From Candidatus Enterococcus willemsii (lineage in GTDB: Bacteria; Bacillota; Bacilli; Lactobacillales; Enterococcaceae), in assembly GCF_009933335.1 (NCBI RefSeq), contig NZ_MAEL01000003.1:1-64000 (forward strand): 64,000 bases of DNA, written 5' to 3'. Of the stretch, positions 1 to 7,950 are shown one piece after another. The position numbers and the translations under genes are program-made. Numbering within the stretch: the stretch's first letter is position 1; each line of letters opens with the position of its first letter. The notes below the pieces were generated by a model. The model did not search any database. It was not told the DNA's origin and was given only the letters and a program-made list of their open reading frames with translations.

Positions 1-25
1 ACTCCTCTTGGGCGCGTAGTAATAA

Positions 26-99
26 CGGGAAGTAGCTCAGCTTGGTAGAGCACTTGGTTTGGGACCAAGGGGTCGCAGGTTCGAATCCTGTCTTCCCGA
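26..99 (+). tRNA. tRNA-Pro (TGG)
   Basis: A complete cloverleaf of 74 nt with a 7-bp acceptor stem (CGGGAAG with CTTCCCG), the anticodon TGG in the loop TTTGGGA and a canonical T arm. No CCA is encoded after the discriminator A. It is the first gene of an eighteen-tRNA cluster that probably continues an rRNA operon lying upstream of the window. Confidence 0.97.
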
Positions 100-112
100 T
101 ACATAGTTTCAT

Positions 113-185
113 GGGGCCTTAGCTCAGCTGGGAGAGCGCCTGCTTTGCACGCAGGAGGTCAGCGGTTCGATCCCGCTAGGCTCCA
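113..185 (+). tRNA. tRNA-Ala (TGC)
   Basis: A 73-nt cloverleaf with the anticodon TGC between CTT and ACG. The acceptor GGGGCCT pairs with AGGCTCC through one G-T wobble. The CCA at the end is part of the acceptor stem plus discriminator, so the 3' CCA must be added after transcription. Confidence 0.97.
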
Positions 186-217
186 TATCATTTAAATAAA
201 TGATTGTTTTACTTTTT

Positions 218-291
218 CGCGGTGTAGCTCAGCTGGCTAGAGCGTCCGGTTCATACCCGGGAGGTCGGGGGTTCGATCCCCTCCGCCGCGA
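218..291 (+). tRNA. tRNA-Met (CAT), elongator
   Basis: A 74-nt cloverleaf with anticodon CAT. The first base pair C1-G72 is a true pair, unlike the initiator tRNA in this cluster, and the body resembles elongator tRNA-Met of Bacillus. Its place after Pro and Ala matches the Pro-Ala-Met-Ile2-Ser-fMet-Asp order known from B. subtilis trnB. Confidence 0.88.
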
Positions 292-305
292 TTGATTTAG
301 AGCCT

Positions 306-379
306 GGACCTTTAGCTCAGTTGGTTAGAGCAGACGGCTCATAACCGTCCGGTCGTAGGTTCGAGTCCTACAAGGTCCA
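306..379 (+). tRNA. tRNA-Ile2 (CAT, lysidine type)
   Basis: A 74-nt cloverleaf with anticodon CAT in the loop CTCATAA. Body and position in the cluster match the Bacillus minor tRNA-Ile whose C34 is modified to lysidine by TilS so that it reads AUA. The CAT anticodon alone cannot separate it from Met; the assignment rests on body similarity and gene order. Confidence 0.8.
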
Positions 380-402
380 TTGTGGCATTGTATGTATTTT
401 AT

Positions 403-492
403 GGAGGATTACCCAAGTCCGGCTGAAGGGAACGGTCTTGAAAACCGTCAGGCGGGTAAAACCGTGCAAGGGTTCGAATCCCTTATCCTCCT
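403..492 (+). tRNA. tRNA-Ser (TGA), copy 1
   Basis: A 90-nt class II tRNA with a long variable arm and anticodon TGA in the loop CTTGAAA. The acceptor GGAGGAT pairs with ATCCTCC, and the discriminator base is T instead of the G usual for bacterial tRNA-Ser. It opens the duplicated cassette; copy 2 at 954-1043 is identical by eye. Confidence 0.96.
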
Positions 493-512
493 TTGAACAC
501 ATTTTATATTAT

Positions 513-586
<74 letters not shown>

Positions 587-621
587 TTGCAATCATTGAT
601 TGCGAAACAAAACAAAATCAT

Positions 622-695
622 GGTTTGGTAGTTCAGTTGGTTAGAATGCCTGCCTGTCACGCAGGAGGTCGCGGGTTCGAGTCCCGTCCAGACCG
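622..695 (+). tRNA. tRNA-Asp (GTC), copy 1
   Basis: A 74-nt cloverleaf with anticodon GTC in the loop CTGTCAC and discriminator G, as expected for tRNA-Asp. It is preceded by a short hairpin in the spacer after the initiator tRNA. The second copy is at 1172-1245. Confidence 0.96.
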
Positions 696-699
696 CCAT

Positions 700-770
700 G
701 CGGGTGTAGTTTAGTGGTAAAACTACAGCCTTCCAAGCTGTTATCGCGAGTTCGATTCTCGTCACCCGCT
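700..770 (+). tRNA. tRNA-Gly (TCC), copy 1
   Basis: A 71-nt cloverleaf with a short D arm, anticodon TCC and discriminator T. Only 4 nt separate it from tRNA-Asp here, whereas in the second cassette a tRNA-Phe gene lies between the two. Confidence 0.96.
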
Positions 771-785
771 TTTGTTTTGTTATTT

Positions 786-859
<74 letters not shown>

Positions 860-869
860 TTATAATCAA

Positions 870-941
870 GGTCCGTTGGTCAAGCGGTTAAGACACCGCC
901 CTTTCACGGCGGTAACACGGGTTCGAATCCCGTACGGATCA
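870..941 (+). tRNA. tRNA-Glu (TTC), copy 1
   Basis: A 72-nt cloverleaf with anticodon TTC in the loop CTTTCAC. The acceptor GGTCCGT pairs with ACGGATC through a G-T wobble at the second pair. It closes the first copy of the cassette; only 12 nt separate it from the Ser gene that opens the second. Confidence 0.96.
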
Positions 942-953
942 TTTATATTTTAT

Positions 954-1043
954 GGAGGATTACCCAAGTCCGGCTGAAGGGAACGGTCTTGAAAACCGTC
1001 AGGCGGGTAAAACCGTGCAAGGGTTCGAATCCCTTATCCTCCT
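954..1043 (+). tRNA. tRNA-Ser (TGA), copy 2
   Basis: The second copy of the 90-nt class II tRNA, same as 403-492 by eye, again with T as the discriminator base. It starts the second cassette, in which tRNA-Phe and tRNA-Ser (GCT) are additional. Confidence 0.96.
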
Positions 1044-1064
1044 TTGTAACACATTTTATATTAT

Positions 1065-1138
<74 letters not shown>

Positions 1139-1171
1139 TTACAATCTTTGGATTGTAAAACAAGAAATATT

Positions 1172-1245
1172 GGTTTGGTAGTTCAGTTGGTTAGAATGCC
1201 TGCCTGTCACGCAGGAGGTCGCGGGTTCGAGTCCCGTCCAGACCG
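1172..1245 (+). tRNA. tRNA-Asp (GTC), copy 2
   Basis: The second copy of tRNA-Asp. The spacer before it forms the same small hairpin as in copy 1, although its bases differ. Confidence 0.96.
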
Positions 1246-1253
1246 TTATTTTT

Positions 1254-1326
1254 GGCTCGGTAGCTCAGTTGGTAGAGCAATGGATTGAAGCTCCATGTGT
1301 CGGCAGTTCGATTCTGTCCCGCGCCA
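1254..1326 (+). tRNA. tRNA-Phe (GAA)
   Basis: A 73-nt cloverleaf with anticodon GAA in the loop TTGAAGC, so position 37 is G, not the A usual in Bacillus. The acceptor GGCTCGG faces CCGCGCC, leaving a T4-C69 mismatch; the other stems pair well. It is present only in the second cassette and is the only tRNA-Phe gene in the window. Confidence 0.94.
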
Positions 1327-1337
1327 TTACACCTTTC

Positions 1338-1408
1338 GCGGGTGTAGTTTAGTGGTAAAACTACAGCCTTCCAAGCTGTTATCGCGAGTTCGATTCTCGT
1401 CACCCGCT
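1338..1408 (+). tRNA. tRNA-Gly (TCC), copy 2
   Basis: The second copy of the 71-nt tRNA-Gly gene, identical by eye to 700-770. It follows tRNA-Phe in this cassette. Confidence 0.96.
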
Positions 1409-1426
1409 TTGTTTTATTATTAATAG

Positions 1427-1500
<74 letters not shown>

Positions 1501-1526
1501 TTAAAATCAAATTATCTTTTGGTTTT

Positions 1527-1614
1527 GGGGAAGTACTCAAGAGGCTGAAGAGGCGCCCCTGCTAAGGGTGTAGGTCGAGAAATCGGCGCGAGGGTTCAAA
1601 TCCCTCCTTCTCCG
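1527..1614 (+). tRNA. tRNA-Ser (GCT)
   Basis: An 88-nt class II tRNA with a long variable arm, anticodon GCT in the loop CTGCTAA and the usual discriminator G. The acceptor GGGGAAG pairs with CTTCTCC through one G-T wobble. It is single copy and specific to the second cassette. Confidence 0.95.
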
Positions 1615-1622
1615 TTACGCAT

Positions 1623-1694
1623 GGTCCGTTGGTCAAGCGGTTAAGACACCGCCCTTTCACGGCGGTAACACGGGTTCGAATCCCGTACGGATCA
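1623..1694 (+). tRNA. tRNA-Glu (TTC), copy 2
   Basis: The second copy of tRNA-Glu and the last gene of the cluster. An intrinsic terminator starts 2 nt after it. Confidence 0.96.
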
Positions 1695-1696
1695 TC

Positions 1697-1728
1697 GAAG
1701 CATTCATTTTTGGATGCTTCTTTTTTTT
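1697..1728 (+). terminator. Intrinsic terminator of the tRNA operon
   Basis: A 10-bp stem (GAAGCATTCA with TGGATGCTTC, one G-T pair) is followed by eight T residues directly after the last tRNA. Confidence 0.9.
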
Positions 1729-1771
1729 AAGTTATAAGAGAACTTATGCTGACAGTTCGTATTGCGTAGGT

Positions 1772-1802
1772 AACAATGATTCTTTTTTAGTAAATCATTG
1801 TT
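1772..1802. promoter_or_regulatory. 10-bp inverted repeat upstream of metK
   Basis: AACAATGATT and AATCATTGTT form a perfect 10-bp inverted repeat around an 11-nt centre. It covers the -35 region of the metK promoter, so it could be an operator that adds transcriptional control above the riboswitch. The protein that would bind is unknown. Confidence 0.5.
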
Positions 1803-1804
1803 TC

Positions 1805-1813
1805 TGCTATAAT
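1805..1813 (+). promoter_or_regulatory. metK promoter, extended -10 box
   Basis: A consensus TATAAT at 1808-1813 is preceded by TGC, giving an extended -10 element. No good -35 box is visible, which is common for extended -10 promoters. Transcription would start a few bases before the riboswitch. Confidence 0.7.
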
Positions 1814-1826
1814 CAGACCGTGGCAA

Positions 1827-1894
1827 GTTCCCGAAAGGATTCATTTACTAAGTAAATGAAGATGCCTTGTAACCGACAATTATTTAGGGGGAAT
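1827..1894 (+). promoter_or_regulatory. SMK-box (SAM-III) riboswitch of metK
   Basis: The segments GTTCCCGAAAGGAT at 1827-1840, GATGCCTTGTAACCGA at 1861-1876 and GGGGGAAT at 1887-1894 match, from memory, the conserved core of the SMK box known from lactic acid bacteria. GTTCCC can pair with the Shine-Dalgarno stretch GGGGG, so SAM binding would hide the ribosome site and lower MetK synthesis. The variable helix is a perfect inverted repeat between 1840 and 1860, longer than the minimal aptamer requires. Confidence 0.93.
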
Positions 1895-1898
1895 CATC

Positions 1899-3089
1899 AT
1901 GAGAGAAAGACATTTATTTACTTCAGAATCAGTTTCTGAAGGGCATCCTGACAAAGTTGCTGACCAAATTAGTGACGCAATTTTAGATGCATTATTGGAG
2001 AAGGATCCAGCAGCACGTGTTGCTTGTGAGACTTCAGTTACTACGGGATTAGTTTTAGTTTTTGGAGAAGTTTCGACTACAGCTTATGTAGATATTCAAA
2101 AAGTTGTACGACAAACAATCAAAGATATTGGCTATACTCGTGCAAAGTATGGATTTGATGGCGATACGGTAGCAGTGTTGGTAGCAATTGACGAACAATC
2201 ACCAGATATTGCTCAAGGTGTAGATACGGCGTTAGAAGTCAGAGAAGAGAAAAAAGATATTTTAGATGAAATCGGGGCTGGCGATCAAGGCTTGATGTTT
2301 GGTTTTGCAGTAGATGAAACACCGGAATTAATGCCTTTACCGATTGCTCTTAGTCATCGTTTAGTGAGACGTTTAGCAGAATTACGTAAATCAGAAGAAT
2401 TAGATTATTTACGTCCAGATGCGAAATCACAAGTGACTGTCGAGTATGATGATGAAGGAAAACCTCATCGTGTGGATACAGTCGTTATCAGTACACAACA
2501 TGATGATGCGGCCGATAATGAGACCATTCATCGTGATATCATTGAAAAAGTAATTAAAGAAGTTATTCCATCTGAATTATTAGATGAACAAACAAAATAT
2601 TATATTAATCCAACTGGACGTTTTGTCATTGGTGGACCTCAAGGGGATGCTGGATTAACCGGACGTAAAATTATTGTTGATACTTATGGTGGATATGCTC
2701 GTCATGGTGGTGGTGCATTCTCAGGAAAAGATGCAACAAAAGTTGATCGTTCTGCGAGTTATGCCGCGCGATATATTGCTAAAAATATTGTGGCAGCTAA
2801 GCTAGCTTCAAAAGTTGAAGTACAATTAGCTTATGCGATTGGTGTAGCACAACCAGTGTCAATATCAATTGATACCTTTGGCACAGGCAAGGTCTCTCAA
2901 GAGAAATTAGTTGAAGCAGTTCGTGAAAACTTTGATTTACGTCCAGCGGGGATTATTCAAATGCTTGACTTACGTCGTCCAATTTATCGACAAACAGCAG
3001 CATATGGACACTTTGGTCGTACAGATGTCAACTTACCTTGGGAACAAACTGATAAAGTTGAAGCTCTATTGGCAAGTGTGAAGGAATAA
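1899..3089 (+). CDS. metK: S-adenosylmethionine synthetase
   Basis: MetK makes S-adenosylmethionine from methionine and ATP in the cytoplasm, releasing phosphate and pyrophosphate. The 396-residue product has the usual family length. Visible signatures are GHPDK at residues 15-19, [10 protein letters not shown] at about 126-135 with the ATP-binding motif, and the glycine-rich [13 protein letters not shown] segment in the central domain. The ATG lies 7 nt after the GGGGG ribosome site that forms part of the SMK riboswitch. It is monocistronic, with its own promoter and a terminator at 3096. Confidence 0.98.
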   Translation: MRERHLFTSESVSEGHPDKVADQISDAILDALLEKDPAARVACETSVTTGLVLVFGEVSTTAYVDIQKVVRQTIKDIGYTRAKYGFDGDTVAVLVAIDEQSPDIAQGVDTALEVREEKKDILDEIGAGDQGLMFGFAVDETPELMPLPIALSHRLVRRLAELRKSEELDYLRPDAKSQVTVEYDDEGKPHRVDTVVISTQHDDAADNETIHRDIIEKVIKEVIPSELLDEQTKYYINPTGRFVIGGPQGDAGLTGRKIIVDTYGGYARHGGGAFSGKDATKVDRSASYAARYIAKNIVAAKLASKVEVQLAYAIGVAQPVSISIDTFGTGKVSQEKLVEAVRENFDLRPAGIIQMLDLRRPIYRQTAAYGHFGRTDVNLPWEQTDKVEALLASVKE

Positions 3090-3095
3090 AAGAGG

Positions 3096-3137
3096 CGACC
3101 TCTATTGATGGTAATCAATGGGGGTCGTTTTATTTTT
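3096..3137 (+). terminator. Intrinsic terminator after metK
   Basis: A 14-bp stem with several G-T pairs (3096-3109 with 3113-3126) is followed by a T-rich run. Confidence 0.85.
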
Positions 3138-3165
3138 TTATAACATATAAATAAGGAGTGAAATT

Positions 3166-4629
3166 ATGGAAAGAAAAACAAATGTGTTGCTAGTAACAAT
3201 TGCCATTTTTGTTGCAACATTTATGACTGCAGTTGAAGGTACAATTGTGACAACTGCTATGCCAACAATTGTGGGATCATTACATGGGATTGAAATCATG
3301 AATTGGGTCTTTTCAATTTATTTATTGACAAATGCAATGTTAACACCAATTTATGGGAAGTTAGCTGATAAAGTTGGACGAAAACCTATTTTTATTTTTG
3401 GAACAGCAATTTTTATTATTGGTTCTGCTTTATGTGGCTTTTCGAATACTATGTTAACTTTAATTGTTTCACGAGCAATTCAAGGAATTGGTGCTGGCGC
3501 AATGATGCCGGTTGCTTTGACAATTTTAGCTGATTTATATGATTCAGAAAAACGCGCACGTATGTTGGGATTAAATAGTACTGCGTGGGGAATTGCAAGT
3601 GTCGTGGGGCCTTTAGCTGGCGGTTTTATCGTTGATACTGTTGGCTGGCATTGGATATTCTTTATCAATGTACCGATTGGTTTTATTTTAATTGCTATGA
3701 TTGTCATCTTTTTAATTGAACCTAAAAGAGCAAAAAGTACGCAACGGATGGACTTCTTAGGTAGCTTCTTTTTAATGGCAATGCTTCTAAGTTTGTTATT
3801 AGGTTTCCAATATTTAAGTGATAGTGGTTTCCAATGGCAAGTGTTGGCATTATTTGGCGTAACAATTATTGCATGTATCATTTTTATTGCTATCGAAAAA
3901 CGTGCAGAAGATCCAGTTATTTCTTTAGATTTATTCAAGAATCACGTATTTGTTGTGGTGAATTTAGTCGCAGCTTTGGCTAGTGGTTTTTTAATGGGTG
4001 TCGAAGTTTATATTCCAATGTGGATGCAAGGAGTTTTAGGATTAAGTGCTGGAATTGGGGGGCTAGTTTTAGCGCCATTGTCCATATTATGGGTTTGGGG
4101 ATCATCAATGTCTAGTCGATGGATGACCACCAAAACGTTAAATTGGGTATTATCAACGAGTTTATTAATTGTTTTAATAGGGGGCTTAGGTTTATTTTTA
4201 GCACCTACCCAAACGCCTTTTGCATTGTTTTTCTTCATCTCGGCAATAATTGGGATTGGAATGGGAGCGACTACAGTGGTAACAACGATTATGTCTCAAA
4301 ACAGCGTTCCTACTACTCAACTGGGAATGGCCACTTCATTTAATACTTTAGCGCGTACGATTGGTCAAACGGTTATGGTTTCAGTGTTTGGTATTACATT
4401 GAATATGGTGATTTCTTCTAAGTTAGCAGGAACAAGTTTAGCAAGTGATCCTGACATCATGAATCAATTGGTCAATCCACAAACAGCAAAATTATTGTCA
4501 GAGGAGGTTCGTGGTCCACTACGAGAAATTTTGTATCAAGGCTTGCATACGGTGTATGCTTTAGCAATTGCTTTAATTATTTTAGCACTAATTATTACAC
4601 AAACCTTACGGAAAAAAGTGCTACAATAG
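3166..4629 (+). CDS. MFS multidrug exporter, DHA2 (14-helix) family
   Basis: The 487-residue protein is a 14-helix drug:proton antiporter of the EmrB/QacA (DHA2) type in the cell membrane. The loop between helices 2 and 3 carries the MFS motif GKLADKVGRKP at about residues 65-75, and the antiporter motif region after helix 4-5 includes GPLAGGFIVD. No TetR or MarR regulator is adjacent, so its induction and substrate cannot be read from context. It has its own ribosome site (AAGGAG) and lies between the metK terminator and the esterase gene, 30 nt before the latter, so the two may be cotranscribed. The substrate is unknown. Confidence 0.85.
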   Translation: MERKTNVLLVTIAIFVATFMTAVEGTIVTTAMPTIVGSLHGIEIMNWVFSIYLLTNAMLTPIYGKLADKVGRKPIFIFGTAIFIIGSALCGFSNTMLTLIVSRAIQGIGAGAMMPVALTILADLYDSEKRARMLGLNSTAWGIASVVGPLAGGFIVDTVGWHWIFFINVPIGFILIAMIVIFLIEPKRAKSTQRMDFLGSFFLMAMLLSLLLGFQYLSDSGFQWQVLALFGVTIIACIIFIAIEKRAEDPVISLDLFKNHVFVVVNLVAALASGFLMGVEVYIPMWMQGVLGLSAGIGGLVLAPLSILWVWGSSMSSRWMTTKTLNWVLSTSLLIVLIGGLGLFLAPTQTPFALFFFISAIIGIGMGATTVVTTIMSQNSVPTTQLGMATSFNTLARTIGQTVMVSVFGITLNMVISSKLAGTSLASDPDIMNQLVNPQTAKLLSEEVRGPLREILYQGLHTVYALAIALIILALIITQTLRKKVLQ

Positions 4630-4659
4630 ATGTAGTAAATAGGATTGTGAGGGAATAAA

Positions 4660-5436
4660 ATGGCATTTTTACAAGTAAATGTATATTCAAATGTTTTGGA
4701 AATGGAAGTCATGCTCAATGTAATTCTTCCTCAGCAGACGAAAAAACGTTTAGGAACAAATACAAAAGGTGCAACTGAAGATATCGCTGTCTTATATTTA
4801 TTACATGGTATGCAGGGAAATCATAGTGTTTGGGCGAGACGAACCTCTATTGAGCGTTACGTATCAGGAATGGAGATGGCTGTTATTATGCCATCAACTG
4901 ATTTGGGCTGGTATACGGACACGACGTATGATATGAACTATTGGACATTTATTTCTGAAGAATTACCGGTAATTTGTCATGAGTTGTTTCCACAGTTGAC
5001 GACCAAACGTGAAAAAACATTTGCCGCCGGTTTGTCCATGGGTGGTTATGGAGCAATGAAGTTAGGCTTGCGTCATCCCGAACGTTTTGCAGCGGTTGCT
5101 TCACTTTCTGGTGCTTTGGCTTTAGCAGAAAGTGTGGATAATTTGTTAGAAATTCGTGGAAAAGTTTATTGGGAAGGTATTTTTGGTCCACTAGATGAAA
5201 TAAAAGGTTCTGAAAATGATTTGATTTATTTAATTTCTCAACAAAAAATCAAGACAGCACCACGATTTTTTATCACTTGTGGCACAGAAGATGCTTTATA
5301 TCCAGCAAATACGTATGCGATGAAAAAGATGCAAGAGCAAGGCTTAATGGTGACGTTTGAAGATGGACCAGGTGAGCATGACTGGGCCTTTTGGGATCAG
5401 TGGATACAACGAGTTTTAGCTTGGATCAATGAATAA
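4660..5436 (+). CDS. Tributyrin/acyl esterase, EstA-like
   Basis: A 258-residue alpha/beta hydrolase of the esterase D/EstA family, which cleaves short-chain acyl esters. The nucleophile elbow GLSMGG is at 124-129 (Ser126), the oxyanion segment LLHGMQGNHSVW at 47-58, and an Asp (GTEDALY, near 210) and His (GEHDW, near 240) complete the triad. There is no signal peptide, so it acts in the cytoplasm, as EstA of Lactococcus does. It may be cotranscribed with the MFS exporter and is followed by a terminator. S-formylglutathione hydrolase is a related but less likely alternative. Confidence 0.85.
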   Translation: MAFLQVNVYSNVLEMEVMLNVILPQQTKKRLGTNTKGATEDIAVLYLLHGMQGNHSVWARRTSIERYVSGMEMAVIMPSTDLGWYTDTTYDMNYWTFISEELPVICHELFPQLTTKREKTFAAGLSMGGYGAMKLGLRHPERFAAVASLSGALALAESVDNLLEIRGKVYWEGIFGPLDEIKGSENDLIYLISQQKIKTAPRFFITCGTEDALYPANTYAMKKMQEQGLMVTFEDGPGEHDWAFWDQWIQRVLAWINE

Positions 5437-5441
5437 TGAAG

Positions 5442-5484
5442 ACCATATATGTGTTATTTTAAATGACATGTATATGGTTTTTTT
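5442..5484 (+). terminator. Intrinsic terminator after the esterase gene
   Basis: An AT-rich stem of about 13 bp (ACCATATATGTGT with ACATGTATATGGT, imperfect) is followed by a run of seven Ts. Confidence 0.75.
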
Positions 5485-5560
5485 GTATGATAAGACTTGT
5501 TTTATGTAACTTCGGTCTAATGAATTAAAATTTACATAATCAAATTGGACTCAAACGAGC

Positions 5561-5589
5561 TTTGAATGGAAACGCTTTTAAATTATGAT
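5561..5589 (+). promoter_or_regulatory. Putative promoter with internal cre site, ascorbate-type PTS operon
   Basis: TTTGAA at 5561-5566 and TATGAT at 5584-5589 are 17 nt apart. The spacer holds TGGAAACGCTTTTA (5567-5580), which fits the CcpA site consensus TGWAANCGNTNWCA except at two positions. A cre site between -35 and -10 would repress transcription in glucose. The -35 box is weak and the implied leader is short, so the promoter call is tentative. Confidence 0.5.
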
Positions 5590-5609
5590 GAATACATGGA
5601 GGTGAGCTT

Positions 5610-7652
5610 ATGTTGGACTACCATTTACAAAAATTATTTCAGAAAAAATTCTATGGTTCCTGTTTTTCTTTAGAGGAGTTAGCTTTATATATTGAGATCG
5701 ATTCGCAGCGACTTTATAAGCAGATACAGGAAGTAAATCATTTTTTGAAAAAAAAGAAACAACCGGAGTTTCGATTTGTAAATGATAACCTTCAATTCCC
5801 TGAAAAAATAATTTTTAGTTGGGCAGAATTAAAATTTTTAACTGCTCATTATGATGTTATTTTTACTGAGATTGAGCGCCAACAACTCATCTTTCTGTAT
5901 TGCTTTTTAGAAGTGGATAATTTATCGGTATACCATTTTCAGGATTTGTTACAAGTCAGTAAAAATACGATTTTGGCGGATATCAAAAAGTTAAGAGAAT
6001 GTTTAAACAAGCAAGCCATTACTTTAGACTATCAGCGCAAAAAAGGTTTCTACTTGGTTGGAAATGAGTTAGACATTCGCGTTTTAGGACGAAATTTTGT
6101 CTCAGAACTACTAGATAGTCAAAGTGGTTATTGGGGACTGACCACCTTACAGGAAAAATTGGAGGCAAATGAGTATTTACACTATCGTCAACAGTTAAAA
6201 CAAGCGCTTCAAAAAGCCAATTTAACGGTGGTACCTAGTCGAGTGGAAGAAGTTGCCCACTATATTGTATTGCTTAGTGGTCGTGTTCGTCAGCATCGTG
6301 TACTGTTCTCCGCTGATGAAAGGCAATTATTAGTATCTTTGCAAGCAGTGAAAGTTGCTCAATATTTTATGAGTGAGACGTCGCAGTTTGATTACCCGAA
6401 TGAAGAACTATTTTTGACAGCATTGGTCATGACGGTGGTAGAAGGAAGCATTCAAGATCCCGCATTAGATTATTTATTACAAGGTGCGGGACAAATTGTT
6501 CAGCGGATTCAAAGCTTTAGTGCAATTGATTTTAAAGACCGAAATCAAACTATTTTGCATGTGTTTTATCATTTAGTACCATCTTTTTTCCGAATTTATT
6601 TTGGGTTTCATTTACCAAATGCTTGGACAGACACGGTCAAACGCCAGCACAATGAGTTGTTTAAGTTAACGAAAGTTGCGTTAAAACCTTTAGAACAATT
6701 GGCGAACAAAGAGATTCCTGACAACGAAGTAGCGTATTTTACGATTTTATTTGGTGGTGAAAGAGAAAATCAAAAAGATGAACTTACTCGTCAAGTGCGT
6801 GCTTTGATTTTGTGTCCAAATGGCATTAGTTCATCTTTAATTATGCAAGCGGAGTTGAAGCAACTATTTCCTAGCATTGATTTTAGTTTGACTAATTCAG
6901 TGAAAGAACTAGAAAATATTCCTGAAGAAAACTATGATGTTATTTTTTCCAACACTGCATTATCTTCTGATAAGCCAACGTATGTAGTTCAACCAATTAT
7001 GTCTATTGAAGAAAAACAACGATTGCTTGTCACTGTGCAAGAAGAACTTTTGTTACCTGGAATGGCTGTTTTAGCACCAGAACAAATTTTGAAAATTATT
7101 GAACCATACGTTCACTTACGAGAGGGTGTAAATACAGATAAGTTATTAGAGGTGTTAACCAAAAGAATGACAACACTTCAAAAAAAGAAGGAGGATCATC
7201 GACCCATGCTTTCAGAATTGATTACGGCTGATACTATTCAGCTAACGGAAGAACAGTTAACTTGGGAACAAGCGATTGAAATGGCAGCTAAGCCGTTATT
7301 GAACCAAGGAAATATTACAAAACATTATATCACTGCAATGATTGACAAAGTAAAAGAATATGGCGCGTTTATTCATATTGGTAAAAACATTGCTCTCCCG
7401 CATGCACGACCAGAAGATGGCGTCAAAAAACTGGGAATGTCTTTATTAAAAACATCTCATCCGGTTTTATTATTAGATGATGAAAAACATGCCATTAACA
7501 TTTTCATTTGTTTAGCAGCTGTAGATAATGACGCGCATTTACGAGCATTAGCCAGTTTAACAAAAATTTTATCAAATGCGAATAATTTAGAACGATTGTT
7601 AGCAGCAACAACGAAAGAAGAAATTCAAGAGATATTAAAAGGAGAAGAATAA
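5610..7652 (+). CDS. BglG/MtlR-type PRD transcriptional activator with EIIB- and EIIA-like domains
   Basis: A 680-residue PTS-controlled activator. The N-terminal part (1-170) has helix-turn-helix segments of the HTH_11/Mga kind, for example VSKNTILADIKKLRE; two PTS regulation domains follow at roughly 190-390, and an EIIB-like segment has a cysteine in LILCPNGISSS near 400. The C-terminal 150 residues are an EIIA of the mannitol/ascorbate type with a phosphorylatable His in ALPHARPEDG. No separate EIIA gene exists in the operon, so this domain probably also donates phosphate to the EIIB next door. It starts at an ATG with GGAGGTG upstream and precedes EIIB by 2 nt. Confidence 0.88.
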   Translation: MLDYHLQKLFQKKFYGSCFSLEELALYIEIDSQRLYKQIQEVNHFLKKKKQPEFRFVNDNLQFPEKIIFSWAELKFLTAHYDVIFTEIERQQLIFLYCFLEVDNLSVYHFQDLLQVSKNTILADIKKLRECLNKQAITLDYQRKKGFYLVGNELDIRVLGRNFVSELLDSQSGYWGLTTLQEKLEANEYLHYRQQLKQALQKANLTVVPSRVEEVAHYIVLLSGRVRQHRVLFSADERQLLVSLQAVKVAQYFMSETSQFDYPNEELFLTALVMTVVEGSIQDPALDYLLQGAGQIVQRIQSFSAIDFKDRNQTILHVFYHLVPSFFRIYFGFHLPNAWTDTVKRQHNELFKLTKVALKPLEQLANKEIPDNEVAYFTILFGGERENQKDELTRQVRALILCPNGISSSLIMQAELKQLFPSIDFSLTNSVKELENIPEENYDVIFSNTALSSDKPTYVVQPIMSIEEKQRLLVTVQEELLLPGMAVLAPEQILKIIEPYVHLREGVNTDKLLEVLTKRMTTLQKKKEDHRPMLSELITADTIQLTEEQLTWEQAIEMAAKPLLNQGNITKHYITAMIDKVKEYGAFIHIGKNIALPHARPEDGVKKLGMSLLKTSHPVLLLDDEKHAINIFICLAAVDNDAHLRALASLTKILSNANNLERLLAATTKEEIQEILKGEE

Positions 7653-7654
7653 CA

Positions 7655-7936
7655 ATGAGAATAGCAGCAGTTTGTGGATCAGGATTAGGATCAAGTTTTA
7701 TGGTTGAAATGAATATTAATACAGTTTTAGCAGAATTAGGAATTCAAGGAGTAGAAGTGAATCATTACGATGTAGGAAGCGCAGCACCTGAATTAGCGGA
7801 TGTCTTTTTTGTAGGCGGCGATTTGGCGGATAGTGTGCAGCATTTAGGGAATGTTGTGGTTCTTGATAGCATCATTGATATGGATGAATTGAGAGATAAA
7901 GTGAAGCAAGTTGCAGTAGAAAATAACCTAATGTGA
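7655..7936 (+). CDS. PTS EIIB component, ascorbate (Ula/Sga) family
   Basis: A 93-residue soluble phosphocarrier with the active-site Cys7 in CGSGLGSS, the loop typical of UlaB/SgaB and lactose-type EIIB proteins. It would take phosphate from an EIIA domain (the one fused to the regulator just upstream is the obvious donor) and pass it to sugar carried by the EIIC. It is the second gene of the operon, with a ribosome site AAAGGAG in the end of the regulator gene. Confidence 0.9.
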   Translation: MRIAAVCGSGLGSSFMVEMNINTVLAELGIQGVEVNHYDVGSAAPELADVFFVGGDLADSVQHLGNVVVLDSIIDMDELRDKVKQVAVENNLM

Positions 7937-7950
7937 TAGGAGGAACGGCG

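Noticed and set aside
1-25. Possible end of a 5S rRNA or another tRNA before tRNA-Pro
   Set aside because: Only 25 nt are visible and they do not form a recognisable part of either.
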